From assembly GCA_017382555.1 (NCBI GenBank), contig JAFOAB010000244.1, positions 1-11,996 of the forward strand: a DNA stretch of 11,996 nt, in the 5' to 3' direction. This document shows, one piece after another, positions 5,429-11,996 of the stretch. Within the stretch, counting starts at the first letter, position 1, and every line of letters starts with the position of its first letter. The stretch comes from Clostridia bacterium (lineage in GTDB: Bacteria; Bacillota; Clostridia; Oscillospirales; CAG-272). Under the pieces are notes generated by a model. It did no database searches, had not been told where the DNA came from, and worked only from the letters and a program-made list of their open reading frames with translations. Made by a program: the position numbers and the translations under genes.

Positions 5429-5904
5429 TTACCCTCGAGCGTAAGCACAAACCCGTCCCGACCGGGGGAGCATATGTCGCCGCCGATAACACGGCTCTTG
5501 TATACGATTACCGTTGCATATACGTCCCTGCCGCTTTCCTGCCAATTCGTTATCTTGTAGGTATATCGCATAACCTTGCGCCCTGCGTACTTGGTGAGGT
5601 CGAGCCCTTGGCGCTTTTGGATCTCGTTGTAGCTTGCAAACACGCGGTCAAACTCCGCGGGAATGCGTACCTCCTCCTCCTCGGGCGTTTCCTGCGCTTC
5701 AATGCCGAACTGCTTTAGAAAGTTAAGTCGGTCATCATTTGTCTTGATTTTTGTGTACCTTATCGCGTTTTCCTCTGCCGCTGTAGCAAGGGGCTCGTTG
5801 CCGTAGGTGGGAATCATCACGGCAAGGGAGACAAGCAGTACAGCCGCAAGCAAAACGATACCGAACAGCTTAAGTGTGGTTGCGCGCAAAGCGTATATAA
5901 ACAT
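5425..5904 (-). CDS. DUF4830-type membrane-anchored protein
   Basis: The 159-residue protein has one N-terminal membrane segment (about 11-31, KLFGIVLLAAVLLVSLAVMI). The remainder is probably extracytoplasmic. It includes LNFLKQFGIEAQE, an acidic stretch EEEEVRIPAEFDRVF, YNEIQKRQGLDLTKYAGRKV, and RYTYKITNW followed by VYKSRVIGGDICS and GF near the end. This order matches the DUF4830 family as I know it from Clostridia; the function is unknown. The start ATG is preceded by AAGAGGA at a spacing of seven bases. The gene is convergent with the LytTR operon and divergent from the first SGNH gene, so it forms a single-gene unit with its own promoter. No defect is visible. Confidence 0.85.
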   Translation of the reverse strand: MFIYALRATTLKLFGIVLLAAVLLVSLAVMIPTYGNEPLATAAEENAIRYTKIKTNDDRLNFLKQFGIEAQETPEEEEVRIPAEFDRVFASYNEIQKRQGLDLTKYAGRKVMRYTYKITNWQESGRDVYATVIVYKSRVIGGDICSPGRDGFVLTLEGK

Positions 5905-5930
5905 AACGTGTCCTCTTCTTTTTTTGTTTC

Positions 5931-5953
5931 ATTATATTTGCATAGCTTGCAAA
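5931..5953 (-). promoter_or_regulatory. Promoter and possible operator of the DUF4830-type gene
   Basis: On the minus strand TATAAT (plus 5931-5936) is a perfect -10 box 26 bases before the start codon; the -35 region is weak. Directly upstream is a perfect inverted repeat, TTTGCA-TAGCT-TGCAAA (5937-5953). It sits between the -10 and the expected -35 and could bind a dimeric regulator. Confidence 0.45.
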
Positions 5954-5969
5954 TTATTCCGTTTTGCTA

Positions 5970-5998
5970 TTGATTGCCGCTATTATTTGTGATAAAAT
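5970..5998 (+). promoter_or_regulatory. Promoter of the first SGNH gene
   Basis: TTGATT (5970-5975) and TAAAAT (5993-5998) are 17 bases apart, with TGTGA directly before the -10 (extended -10, TGnTAAAAT). The promoter of the second SGNH gene has the same architecture. Confidence 0.7.
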
Positions 5999-6039
5999 AA
6001 AAATACAGATTATCATGTATATTCATTTTTGAGGTATGT

Positions 6040-7821
6040 ATGAAAAGAACAATTGCTTTACTTATAGTGTTTTTGCTTTGCTTTGGCTGTGTTTCCTGCG
6101 GCGGCAATGCCTCCGTTACCACACCTGCGGTTACGGATCCATCCACTGTTCCCGCAACGGACGCGGCAACAGACCCCGTAACTGAGCCTGTAACAGAGCC
6201 CGTAACAGAGGAGGTAAAAATGAGCGAGCTTGAAAAGATCGAACCCGCCGACGGCAAGACCGTAAAGATCGCTTGCATAGGCGACAGTATTACATACGGA
6301 GCGACACTTTCAAATCCCGCATCCGAAAGCTATCCCGCTCAGCTTCAAAAGCTGCTCGGAAGCGGTTATAAGGTCGGCAACTTCGGCAAGAGCGGCTCGT
6401 ACGTTTTGCCTGCGGACAACAAGTATAATGCCAAGACCGATAAGCCCGAGCTTTATTATCGCAATACCTCCGAGTACAAATCGAGTCTCAAATTCGATGC
6501 CGACGTAGTAATCATTATGCTCGGCACGAACGATATCCGCAGCTTCTCGTGCGAAGAGGCAAAAACGGATTTTATGGCAAACCTCAAGAGCATCGCCGAG
6601 GAATATGCCGCACTTCCCACGGTTAAAAAGGTTTATATAGCAAGCTCCATCTTTATATCCAATGCGGATGTTATCCGCCAGATGTCCGACGGCGAGCTCG
6701 CAAGCCTTCAGGAAAAGGTTGCAAACGAGCTTGGCTTCACTTACATAAATATGTATGAGATGACCAGAGATTATATGATGGTGCACCACCATTACGATAA
6801 GGATCAGGTGCATCCCGCGGCAGACGGTCACGTTCAGATGGCAAAGGCGTTCTATGCTGCGCTGATGGAGCAGGAGTTTGAATGCGAGGTGTATCCCGTA
6901 TCCGAGGCGGGTGTTGTGTTCGTAAAGAGCACCGGTAAGGATAACGCCGACGGAAAGACTGCTCAAACGGCGATCAAGTCATTTGCAAAGGCGGCGGGTC
7001 TTCTCCGCGAAAGCGGCGGTACCATTGTAATATGCGGACCTTACACCACAACTTACAGCATTCATATGCCCGAGACAAAGGGACATATTACAGTCACCTC
7101 CGTATATGACGGTGTGGATTACCGTGCAACAGCGGGAGCAAAGCTGAACTTTGCTCACTACATTTCCTTGCACGGAGATTATACCTTTGACGGCATCGAG
7201 CTTTGCGCTACCGCCAAGGGGCTTGTATTAGTTTTCAATTATCATAACGTAACCGTAGGCAGTGACGTCAGCTGTACTCTTTCCGGTGCCGATTCCACGT
7301 ATCTTGTTCTCGTTGGCGGCGTGAACGTTGGCATCGGAGGCTCCCCCGAGGAGGAGCTTACCCTGCACGGCGAATGCAATATCACGATAAACGGCGGCAC
7401 CTGGTTATATTTCAGGGGCGGTAACCGCAGAGGAATGCCCTCTTATGCACACGGCGGTATTGCAGCTGACGGCAAGATGACCGTTACGATCAACGGCGGC
7501 GTGTTTACTGCCAATACGGGCACCAATCTGTGCGCGGGCACGGGTATGAACAACACTCTCGGAGAGTGCAGACTCATCATCAACGGCGGTGAGTTCCGCG
7601 GTAATCTTTATGCTGTAAGCAGAGTCGGCGCAAATTCCACAGGCAAGGATTGCGTAATGAGCGGTAAGGTATATCTTGAGATCAACGGCGGTACCTTCAA
7701 GGGCAAAATTTATGCAACACAGGACACCAGTGTAAAGGTAACGGGCGAGGTCAACATTACCTACGCCGCACAGTATGAATCCAAGCTGCAGGGCAGCTTC
7801 ACAAATAAAACCAAAAACTAA
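6040..7821 (+). CDS. SGNH/GDSL hydrolase lipoprotein with C-terminal INGG beta-helix-like domain, paralog 1
   Basis: The 593-residue protein has a lipoprotein signal (CVSC, acylated Cys20) and a Thr/Pro/Glu linker to about 60 with TEPVTEPVTEE repeats. The SGNH domain spans about 75-278, with GDSITYG (Ser83), VGNFGKSG (block II), LGTNDIR (Asn164) and DQVHP (Asp255, His258): a complete catalytic set, probably an esterase or deacetylase on a carbohydrate. From about 291, VVFVKSTGKDNADGKT opens a right-handed beta-helix-like region with INGG turns at Asn451, 485, 515 and 549. This places the enzyme outside the cell on a glycan. GAGG five bases before ATG 6040 supports the start. A DUF386 gene follows 20 bases after the stop, with no terminator between. 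The paralog at 8434 has the same layout. Domain calls are strong; the substrate is unknown. Confidence 0.9.
   Translation: MKRTIALLIVFLLCFGCVSCGGNASVTTPAVTDPSTVPATDAATDPVTEPVTEPVTEEVKMSELEKIEPADGKTVKIACIGDSITYGATLSNPASESYPAQLQKLLGSGYKVGNFGKSGSYVLPADNKYNAKTDKPELYYRNTSEYKSSLKFDADVVIIMLGTNDIRSFSCEEAKTDFMANLKSIAEEYAALPTVKKVYIASSIFISNADVIRQMSDGELASLQEKVANELGFTYINMYEMTRDYMMVHHHYDKDQVHPAADGHVQMAKAFYAALMEQEFECEVYPVSEAGVVFVKSTGKDNADGKTAQTAIKSFAKAAGLLRESGGTIVICGPYTTTYSIHMPETKGHITVTSVYDGVDYRATAGAKLNFAHYISLHGDYTFDGIELCATAKGLVLVFNYHNVTVGSDVSCTLSGADSTYLVLVGGVNVGIGGSPEEELTLHGECNITINGGTWLYFRGGNRRGMPSYAHGGIAADGKMTVTINGGVFTANTGTNLCAGTGMNNTLGECRLIINGGEFRGNLYAVSRVGANSTGKDCVMSGKVYLEINGGTFKGKIYATQDTSVKVTGEVNITYAAQYESKLQGSFTNKTKN
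6178..6213 (+). repeat. 12-base direct repeats coding the lipoprotein linker
   Basis: Three consecutive 12-base units of the form GTAAC(T/A)GAGCC(T/C) encode the VTEP-VTEP-VTEE linker. Such in-frame repeats change copy number easily; the paralog has only one such VTEP unit. Confidence 0.7.
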
Positions 7822-7841
7822 ATTTTAAAAAGAGGTATATT

Positions 7842-8303
7842 ATGGTATTCGACAAGATTGAAAATCTCGGCAAGTATCTTCCTGCCGACAAGATGGCAAA
7901 GCTTGCTCCCGTTATCGCACAGCTCACCCCCGATTGCGAGGAGCGCACCTATGAGGTGGACGGTGACAATATGTTCATCAAGGCTATGAGCTACACCGCC
8001 ATTGACCCCACAGAGTGCAAGATCGAGGCACACGATAAGTACATCGACATTCAGGTAACCATTACCGGTAGCGAGGGAATCAGCGTTTTCGAGCGTGATG
8101 CGCTTGCTGTTTCCGTTCCTTATGACGAGGCAAAGGATATGCTCAAGCTCGCGGCTGACGAGAACGTTTATCCCGTTGCAAGAGTTGCCGTAAACGCAGG
8201 CTACTTTGCAATGCTTTGGCCCCACGAGGCACACAGACCGAAGGAGATCGCGTGCCCTCTCCGCAAGGATATTAAGAAGTACGTAATCAAGGTTAAGCTC
8301 TGA
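7842..8303 (+). CDS. YhcH/YjgK/YiaL (DUF386) family protein, possible sugar anomerase
   Basis: The 153-residue cytosolic protein is a single DUF386 cupin-like domain of normal length. It starts MVFDKIENLGKYLP and carries the conserved IEAHDKYIDIQ (Glu62, His64, Asp69), then FERD, VPYDEAKDM and AMLWPHEAHRP (His128, His131). In the last motif the usual family form is nearer FFPxDxHxP, so His128 is a variation. The E. coli homolog YhcH has been reported as an N-acetylneuraminate anomerase (NanQ); related proteins include the EbgC subunit of an evolved beta-galactosidase. AGAGG six bases before ATG fixes the start. It follows the first SGNH gene by 20 bases, probably in one transcript, and ends at a strong terminator. 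This links it to sugar released by the surface enzymes. The actual sugar is unknown. Confidence 0.9.
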   Translation: MVFDKIENLGKYLPADKMAKLAPVIAQLTPDCEERTYEVDGDNMFIKAMSYTAIDPTECKIEAHDKYIDIQVTITGSEGISVFERDALAVSVPYDEAKDMLKLAADENVYPVARVAVNAGYFAMLWPHEAHRPKEIACPLRKDIKKYVIKVKL

Positions 8304-8309
8304 TAGCAG

Positions 8310-8344
8310 AAAAGATGCAAAGCGCAATGCTTTGCATCTTTTTT
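8310..8344 (+). terminator. Strong intrinsic terminator after the DUF386 gene
   Basis: A perfect 14-bp stem, AAAAGATGCAAAGC (8310-8323) with GCTTTGCATCTTTT (8329-8342), has a five-base loop and continues into a run of T. It separates the SGNH1-DUF386 unit from the second SGNH gene. Confidence 0.92.
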
Positions 8345-8376
8345 GCTTTTATACAATAGAATTGACGAAAATTCCA

Positions 8377-8405
8377 TTGACCGAGAAAATGACCTGTGAT
8401 AAGAT
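8377..8405 (+). promoter_or_regulatory. Promoter of the second SGNH gene
   Basis: TTGACC (8377-8382) and TAAGAT (8400-8405) are 17 bases apart, with TGTGA directly before the -10 (extended -10). It starts 33 bases after the preceding terminator, so the second paralog is an independent transcription unit. Confidence 0.7.
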
Positions 8406-8433
8406 GAAGAAAAGATAAATTCAGGAGGCATAT

Positions 8434-10206
8434 ATGCGTAAAAGAAGATTCTTTGCGTTTGTGTTGCTTATAAGCGTTTTGCTTGGCAGCTGTGGGGGAG
8501 GCGGTGCTGTAATGACAGAGCCGGTGGCGGACGAGCCGACGGCAGACGTTACCGAGGCAACCACAGATATAACAACGGAGGTAGTTACCGAGCCCGTTAC
8601 GGAGGAAATTAAGGTGAGCGAATTTGAAAAAATAGAGCCTGCAAACGGCACTAAACTGAAAATCGCCTGCATTGGTGACAGTATAACGTACGGTTACGGG
8701 CTTGCAAGTCCTGCCGTTGAAAGCTATCCCAATCAGCTTCAAAAGATGCTTGGCAAGGATTATGCGGTTGGTAATTTCGGTCAGAGCGGAGCTTACACTC
8801 TTGCCGCGGATAACAAGTATAACGTAAAGGAAGCAAATCTTTATTACAGAAATACCACCGTATATCGCAACAGTCTGAAGTACGATGCCGACGTTGTTAT
8901 AATTATGCTCGGCACCAACGATATACGCAGTATGTCGTGCGAGGATGCGAAGGCAGAATTTGTTAAGGCCATAAAGAGCCTTGCGGAGGAATATGCGGCG
9001 CTTCCCACGGTTAAAAAGGTGTACATCGCAAGCCCCATCTATACCCCCAGCGGAGACGTAAGAAACCTTGCAAGCGGAGAGATGGCACGCCTTACAAAGC
9101 AGGCGGCGGACGAGCTTGGCTTTGCGTTTATCGACGTGTATGCGATGACAAGGGATTATATGGCAGTCCATCACCATCAGGGAACCGATAGAGTTCATCC
9201 CAACAAGGATGGCGCATTGCAGATAGCAAAGGCGATGTATGCGGGACTTATGGAAACCGAGGCGGATATCGACGTGTATCCTATTTCCGATACGGGAGTT
9301 GTGTTTGTTAACGAAAAGGCGCCTGCGGGTGGCGACGGAAAAACTCCCGAAACCGCGGTAAACGGACTTGGAAAGGCTGTTGCGCTTCTGCGCGAAAGTG
9401 GCGGTACGGTTGTAATTTGCAGCCCTTGCACGATAGATTACACCTGCCATCTTACTGAAAACAAGAAGACCATTACGGTTACGTCCGTTTATAACGGCAT
9501 CGATTACCGCGCAACTGCGAATGCGAAGATAAATCTCAAATACAATTTCTTTATGTACGGAGACTTCATTTGGGATGACGTGGAGATTTCCGCGCTTGCA
9601 AAAAATCTTGTTTTCGTATGCAACTACAACAACGTAACTATCGGCGAGGGCGTTACCTGCACCGTTGGAAGCAGCTCGGCAGGTAGCATTCTGTTCGTTG
9701 TAGGCGGCAACGCGGTGTTCGGCGGTGAGCCCGTTGAACAGTTTACGTTAAGCGGCAAGTGCAATATCGAGATAAACGGCGGAACGTGGATGTATATCCG
9801 CGCCGGTAACCGCAGAAACAGCGGTCAAGTACCGATTGGTGGTGTTTCCGAAACGGGAGAGCTTACGATAACCGTAAACGGCGGAACCTTCACAAATACC
9901 GGTGGAACGGGACTTACCGCCGCAACGGGTATGAACAGCAATTACGGTGTATGTAATCTTATCATCAACGGCGGTACCTTCAAGGGGCCGATATACGCCG
10001 TGAGCCGTGTCGGCGTCAATGAGACCGCCGAGGATGCCGTAATGTCGGGAACCGTTAATCTTTTAATTAACGGCGGAACCTTTGCGGGCAAGATAATAGC
10101 CGTGCAGGATAATTCCATCACGGTAACGGGGTCTGTAAACGTCACCTGTGCAAGCGCGTATGAATCCAAGCTTCAGGGCAATTTCACAAGCAAGGTAATT
10201 AAATAA
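8434..10206 (+). CDS. SGNH/GDSL hydrolase lipoprotein with C-terminal INGG beta-helix-like domain, paralog 2
   Basis: The 590-residue protein has a good lipobox (LGSC, Cys20), then a Thr/Glu-rich linker to about 60 whose sequence differs from paralog 1 except for TEPVTEE. The SGNH domain (about 75-275) keeps GDSITYG (Ser83), VGNFGQSG, LGTNDIR (Asn162) and DRVHP (Asp252, His255). The beta-helix-like region starts near 288 (VVFVNEKAPAGGDGKT) and has NGG turns at Asn448, 482, 512 and 546, the same 34-30-34 spacing as paralog 1, ending SKLQGNFTSKVIK. AGGAGG five bases before ATG gives a strong ribosome binding site. It is a tandem duplicate by content, but has its own promoter and terminator. Likely an extracellular carbohydrate esterase; the different surface loops may mean a different glycan or ester position. 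Confidence 0.9.
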   Translation: MRKRRFFAFVLLISVLLGSCGGGGAVMTEPVADEPTADVTEATTDITTEVVTEPVTEEIKVSEFEKIEPANGTKLKIACIGDSITYGYGLASPAVESYPNQLQKMLGKDYAVGNFGQSGAYTLAADNKYNVKEANLYYRNTTVYRNSLKYDADVVIIMLGTNDIRSMSCEDAKAEFVKAIKSLAEEYAALPTVKKVYIASPIYTPSGDVRNLASGEMARLTKQAADELGFAFIDVYAMTRDYMAVHHHQGTDRVHPNKDGALQIAKAMYAGLMETEADIDVYPISDTGVVFVNEKAPAGGDGKTPETAVNGLGKAVALLRESGGTVVICSPCTIDYTCHLTENKKTITVTSVYNGIDYRATANAKINLKYNFFMYGDFIWDDVEISALAKNLVFVCNYNNVTIGEGVTCTVGSSSAGSILFVVGGNAVFGGEPVEQFTLSGKCNIEINGGTWMYIRAGNRRNSGQVPIGGVSETGELTITVNGGTFTNTGGTGLTAATGMNSNYGVCNLIINGGTFKGPIYAVSRVGVNETAEDAVMSGTVNLLINGGTFAGKIIAVQDNSITVTGSVNVTCASAYESKLQGNFTSKVIK

Positions 10207-10212
10207 CGTAGC

Positions 10213-10247
10213 AGTGGGGAAGTGTACAGCGCTTCCTCACTCTTTTT
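10213..10247 (+). terminator. Intrinsic terminator after the second SGNH gene
   Basis: AGTGGGGAAG (10213-10222) pairs with CTTCCTCACT (10232-10241), with one G-U pair, around a nine-base loop. CTTTTTATCTTTT follows. The stem begins seven bases after the stop codon. Confidence 0.88.
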
Positions 10248-10292
10248 ATCTTTTGGCATATACTGATAGAAATACGTAAAAGGGGTATAGGT

Positions 10293-10613
10293 ATGTCGCG
10301 CTGTACGCTTGGTCAGCTCAAGGAGAAGGAGGTGATAAACGTGTGTGACGGCAGAAGGCTCGGATGTGTGGAGGATATCGAGTTTGAAATTGATTCGGGT
10401 AAGATAGTCTCTCTGATTGTCTTGGGCGGTGCCACCGCCTTCGGCTTTGGGAGAGGGGAGCTTACGCCTGTGCCGTGGTCGTCAATAAAGCGTATAGGTG
10501 CGGATATCGTTATTGTCGATATAGGTGAGGAGCCGCCGTGCTGTGAGGGGGAGCCGGAAAAGCCTAAGCCGCCAAAGCCTCCCAAGCCGCCAAGACGCGG
10601 TTTTTTCGGTTGA
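10293..10613 (+). CDS. YlmC/YmxH-family PRC-barrel protein with proline-rich tail
   Basis: Residues 1-77 match the YlmC/YmxH family of small PRC-barrel proteins found in spore-forming Bacillota: LGQLKEKEVINVCDGRRLG, VEDIEFEIDSGKIVSLIV, then VPWSSIKRIGADIVIVDI. The family is annotated as sporulation-associated, but its molecular role is not firmly known to me. Residues 80-106 form an unusual tail with a CC pair (83-84) and the repeat KPKPPKPPKPPRRGFFG; most family members end soon after the barrel. AAAAGGGG lies seven bases before ATG 10293 and supports the start. The gene follows a terminator, and a deoC promoter lies downstream, so it is probably a single-gene unit. I see no clear terminator behind it. 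Confidence 0.88.
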   Translation: MSRCTLGQLKEKEVINVCDGRRLGCVEDIEFEIDSGKIVSLIVLGGATAFGFGRGELTPVPWSSIKRIGADIVIVDIGEEPPCCEGEPEKPKPPKPPKPPRRGFFG

Positions 10614-10636
10614 AATGATATTTTTTGCAAAAATAC

Positions 10637-10665
10637 TTGGCAAAGACTTTTTATAGGTGTATAAT
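10637..10665 (+). promoter_or_regulatory. Promoter of the deoC-deoB operon
   Basis: TTGGCA (10637-10642) and TATAAT (10660-10665) are separated by 17 bases, a near-consensus sigma-A promoter about 68 bases before the deoC start. The leader between is very AT-rich. I see no clear operator palindrome in it. Confidence 0.78.
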
Positions 10666-10732
10666 AAATTTGTATAACTATGTAATTTTGATTATTTTTT
10701 GTTCACATAAATAAAATTAAGGAATTTTTGAT

Positions 10733-11401
10733 ATGGATATTAAGGATATTCTTTGTAAGGTTGACCACACCCTTCTCGATACCTGCGCAACCTGGGATAA
10801 GATTCGCACCATTTGTGACGAGGGTATGGAGTTTGGAACCGCATCCGTTTGCATTCCTCCGTCCTTTGTAAAGCAGGCGGCGGAGTACGTTAACGGCAAG
10901 ATTGCAATTTGCACCGTAATAGGCTTCCCGAACGGCTATAATACCACCTCCGTAAAATGCTCCGAGGCGCTTGAGGCAGTGCGCGACGGTGCTTCCGAAA
11001 TTGATATGGTAATTAATCTCGGTATGGTTAAGGAGGGAAGATACAGCGCAGTTCGTGATGAGATACGCGCTGTTCGCCTTGCGTGCGGAGATAAGATACT
11101 GAAGGTTATTATCGAGACCTGCAAGCTTACAGAAGAGGAAAAGATAGAGATGTGCCGCGTGGTTTCTGAATCCGGTGCGGATTATATCAAGACCTCCACG
11201 GGCTTTGCGGAGGGCGGCGCGACCAGAGAGGACATCTCTCTTATGACCGCAAACGTATCCCCCGAGCTTAAAATTAAAGCGGCGGGCGGTATAAAGACCA
11301 AAAAGGATGCTGAGGACTTCCTTCTTCTCGGTGCTGACAGACTCGGCACCAGCCGTCTTATAAGCATAGCGAAAAATGAGGCTGCAGAGGGCGCATACTG
11401 A
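10733..11401 (+). CDS. deoC: Deoxyribose-phosphate aldolase
   Basis: The 222-residue enzyme splits 2-deoxy-D-ribose 5-phosphate into acetaldehyde and glyceraldehyde 3-phosphate in the cytosol, the last step of deoxynucleoside breakdown. Class I aldolase residues are all present: Lys153 in YIKTSTGF forms the Schiff base, with Asp91 in EIDMVINLG and Lys182 in IKAAGGIK as catalytic partners. VDHTLL near the N-terminus and IGFPNGYN are also typical. Length is normal for the short bacterial form. AAGGA nine bases before ATG 10733 supports the start. The TGA stop shares one base with the ATG of the next gene, a phosphopentomutase, so the two are translationally coupled and act in successive steps. 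Expression probably comes from the promoter at 10637. Confidence 0.96.
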   Translation: MDIKDILCKVDHTLLDTCATWDKIRTICDEGMEFGTASVCIPPSFVKQAAEYVNGKIAICTVIGFPNGYNTTSVKCSEALEAVRDGASEIDMVINLGMVKEGRYSAVRDEIRAVRLACGDKILKVIIETCKLTEEEKIEMCRVVSESGADYIKTSTGFAEGGATREDISLMTANVSPELKIKAAGGIKTKKDAEDFLLLGADRLGTSRLISIAKNEAAEGAY

Positions 11402-11996
11402 TGAAGAAAAGAGCGTTTGTTATAGTTCTTGACGGTACCGGTGCGGGTTATGCCCATGATGCCGCAGAGTACGGAGACGTTGGCGCATTTACGATAAAAA
11501 GCGCACATAACAGCGGCGCTTTAAATATTCCCACGCTTCGCGCATTCGGTCTCGGATGCATTGACGGGCTTGATTTTCTCGGCGCGGAGGAAGCACCGCT
11601 TGCCGCTTACGGCAAGATGAGTGAGCGCTCTATCGGCAAGGACACCACAACGGGACACTGGGAGATAGCGGGTATCATCGGCACAGAGCCGCCTAAGGTA
11701 TATCCCGACGGATTTCCGCCCGAAACGGTTGCCCTTATCGAGAAGGCGGCGGGAAGAGAAATAATCGTAAATAAGCCCTATTCGGGCACTGCCGTTCTTG
11801 CCGATTACGGCGAGGAGCATTTGCGTACCGGTAAGCTTATCGTTTACACGTCTGCGGACAGCGTTTGCCAGATAGCCGCGCACGTTGATTTGGTTCCAAC
11901 CGAGGAGCTGCACGCAATATGCCGCAGGGTGAGAGAGGTGCTTGTAGGCAAGCACACCGTAGGCAGAGTTATTGCACGTCCGTTTGCCGGTAAGGC
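11401..11996 (+). CDS. deoB: Phosphopentomutase, N-terminal part (truncated by window end)
   Basis: The visible 198 residues begin MKKRAFVIVLDGTGAG and belong to the alkaline-phosphatase-superfamily phosphopentomutase, which interconverts (deoxy)ribose 1-phosphate and 5-phosphate using Mn2+. GKDTTTGHWEIAG (79-91) holds the phospho-accepting threonine; NIPTLRAFGLG, YTSADSVCQIAAH and VGRVIARPF are further family signatures. Asp11 is the expected metal ligand. The motif after it reads DGTGAG, where most DeoB proteins have DSxGIG. The start overlaps the deoC stop as TGATG. It feeds deoxyribose 5-phosphate to DeoC. The C-terminal metal-site residues lie outside the window, so completeness cannot be judged. 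Confidence 0.95.
   Translation, partial: MKKRAFVIVLDGTGAGYAHDAAEYGDVGAFTIKSAHNSGALNIPTLRAFGLGCIDGLDFLGAEEAPLAAYGKMSERSIGKDTTTGHWEIAGIIGTEPPKVYPDGFPPETVALIEKAAGREIIVNKPYSGTAVLADYGEEHLRTGKLIVYTSADSVCQIAAHVDLVPTEELHAICRRVREVLVGKHTVGRVIARPFAGK

Noticed and set aside
8293..9450. Long minus-strand open frame of 385 codons opposite the second SGNH gene and the DUF386 gene end
   Set aside because: It lies antisense to well-supported genes, crosses a terminator, has no family motifs and reflects codon bias of the plus strand. The same reasoning applies to the antisense frames at 6310-6966, 7818-8327 and 3955-4470.
10619..10633. ATTTTTGCAAAAAT palindrome after the YlmC-type gene as a terminator
   Set aside because: The stem is almost purely A-T with no room for a stable loop, and no T-tract follows in the right place.

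Overview
The window looks like a chromosomal segment of a Bacillota bacterium of class Clostridia, probably an uncultured gut or rumen type. The evidence is a YlmC/YmxH-family protein (a family typical of endospore-forming Bacillota), a DUF4830-type protein, a LytTR/DUF3021 pair, consensus AGGAGG-type ribosome binding sites, extended -10 promoters, and threonine/glutamate/proline-rich lipoprotein linkers. Most genes are near 50% G+C by hand counts on single lines. One stretch (about 1.3-2.5 kb) is much more AT-rich.

Layout. (1) 1-1056 is the 3' end of a large, probably extracellular protein ending in two beta-sandwich, carbohydrate-binding-like domains; a hairpin terminator follows. (2) 1130-2630 is an accessory island. 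It holds a short decayed piece that reads like an RHS/YD-repeat protein, a block of 29-bp tandem repeats built on ACCGTCCCCTGTGTT, an AT-rich gene for an unrecognised 154-residue protein (an immunity-protein-like candidate), inverted copies of the same repeat, a small lipoprotein gene, and more inverted copies. (3) 2630-2900 is gene-free and carries two imperfect palindromic intergenic repeats. (4) 3023-5374 is a tightly overlapping four-gene operon: ABC ATPase, ABC-2 permease, stand-alone LytTR regulator and four-helix DUF3021-like membrane protein. It ends in a strong terminator shared with a convergent DUF4830-type gene (5425-5904, minus strand). (5) 6040-10206 contains two paralogous lipoproteins, each an SGNH/GDSL hydrolase joined to a beta-helix-like domain with four INGG turns. 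Between them, and apparently co-transcribed with the first, lies a YhcH/YjgK/YiaL (DUF386) sugar-anomerase-type gene. (6) 10293-10613 is a YlmC/YmxH PRC-barrel protein with an unusual proline-rich tail. (7) 10733-11996 is deoC followed, with a one-base overlap, by the start of deoB, which runs off the window.

How the parts may work together. deoB and deoC are consecutive steps of deoxynucleoside-sugar breakdown. The ABC/LytTR/DUF3021 set looks like a self-contained regulated exporter. The SGNH-beta-helix pair plus the DUF386 protein looks like a small surface-glycan module: lipoproteins outside the membrane could remove ester groups from a polysaccharide, and the cytosolic protein could handle the released sugar. 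The polysaccharide is unknown. The island at 1.1-2.6 kb looks like the worn remains of a polymorphic-toxin (RHS) neighbourhood spread or reshaped by a REP-like repeat. The glycan module and the island are the two most interesting parts; both interpretations are inference from sequence alone.
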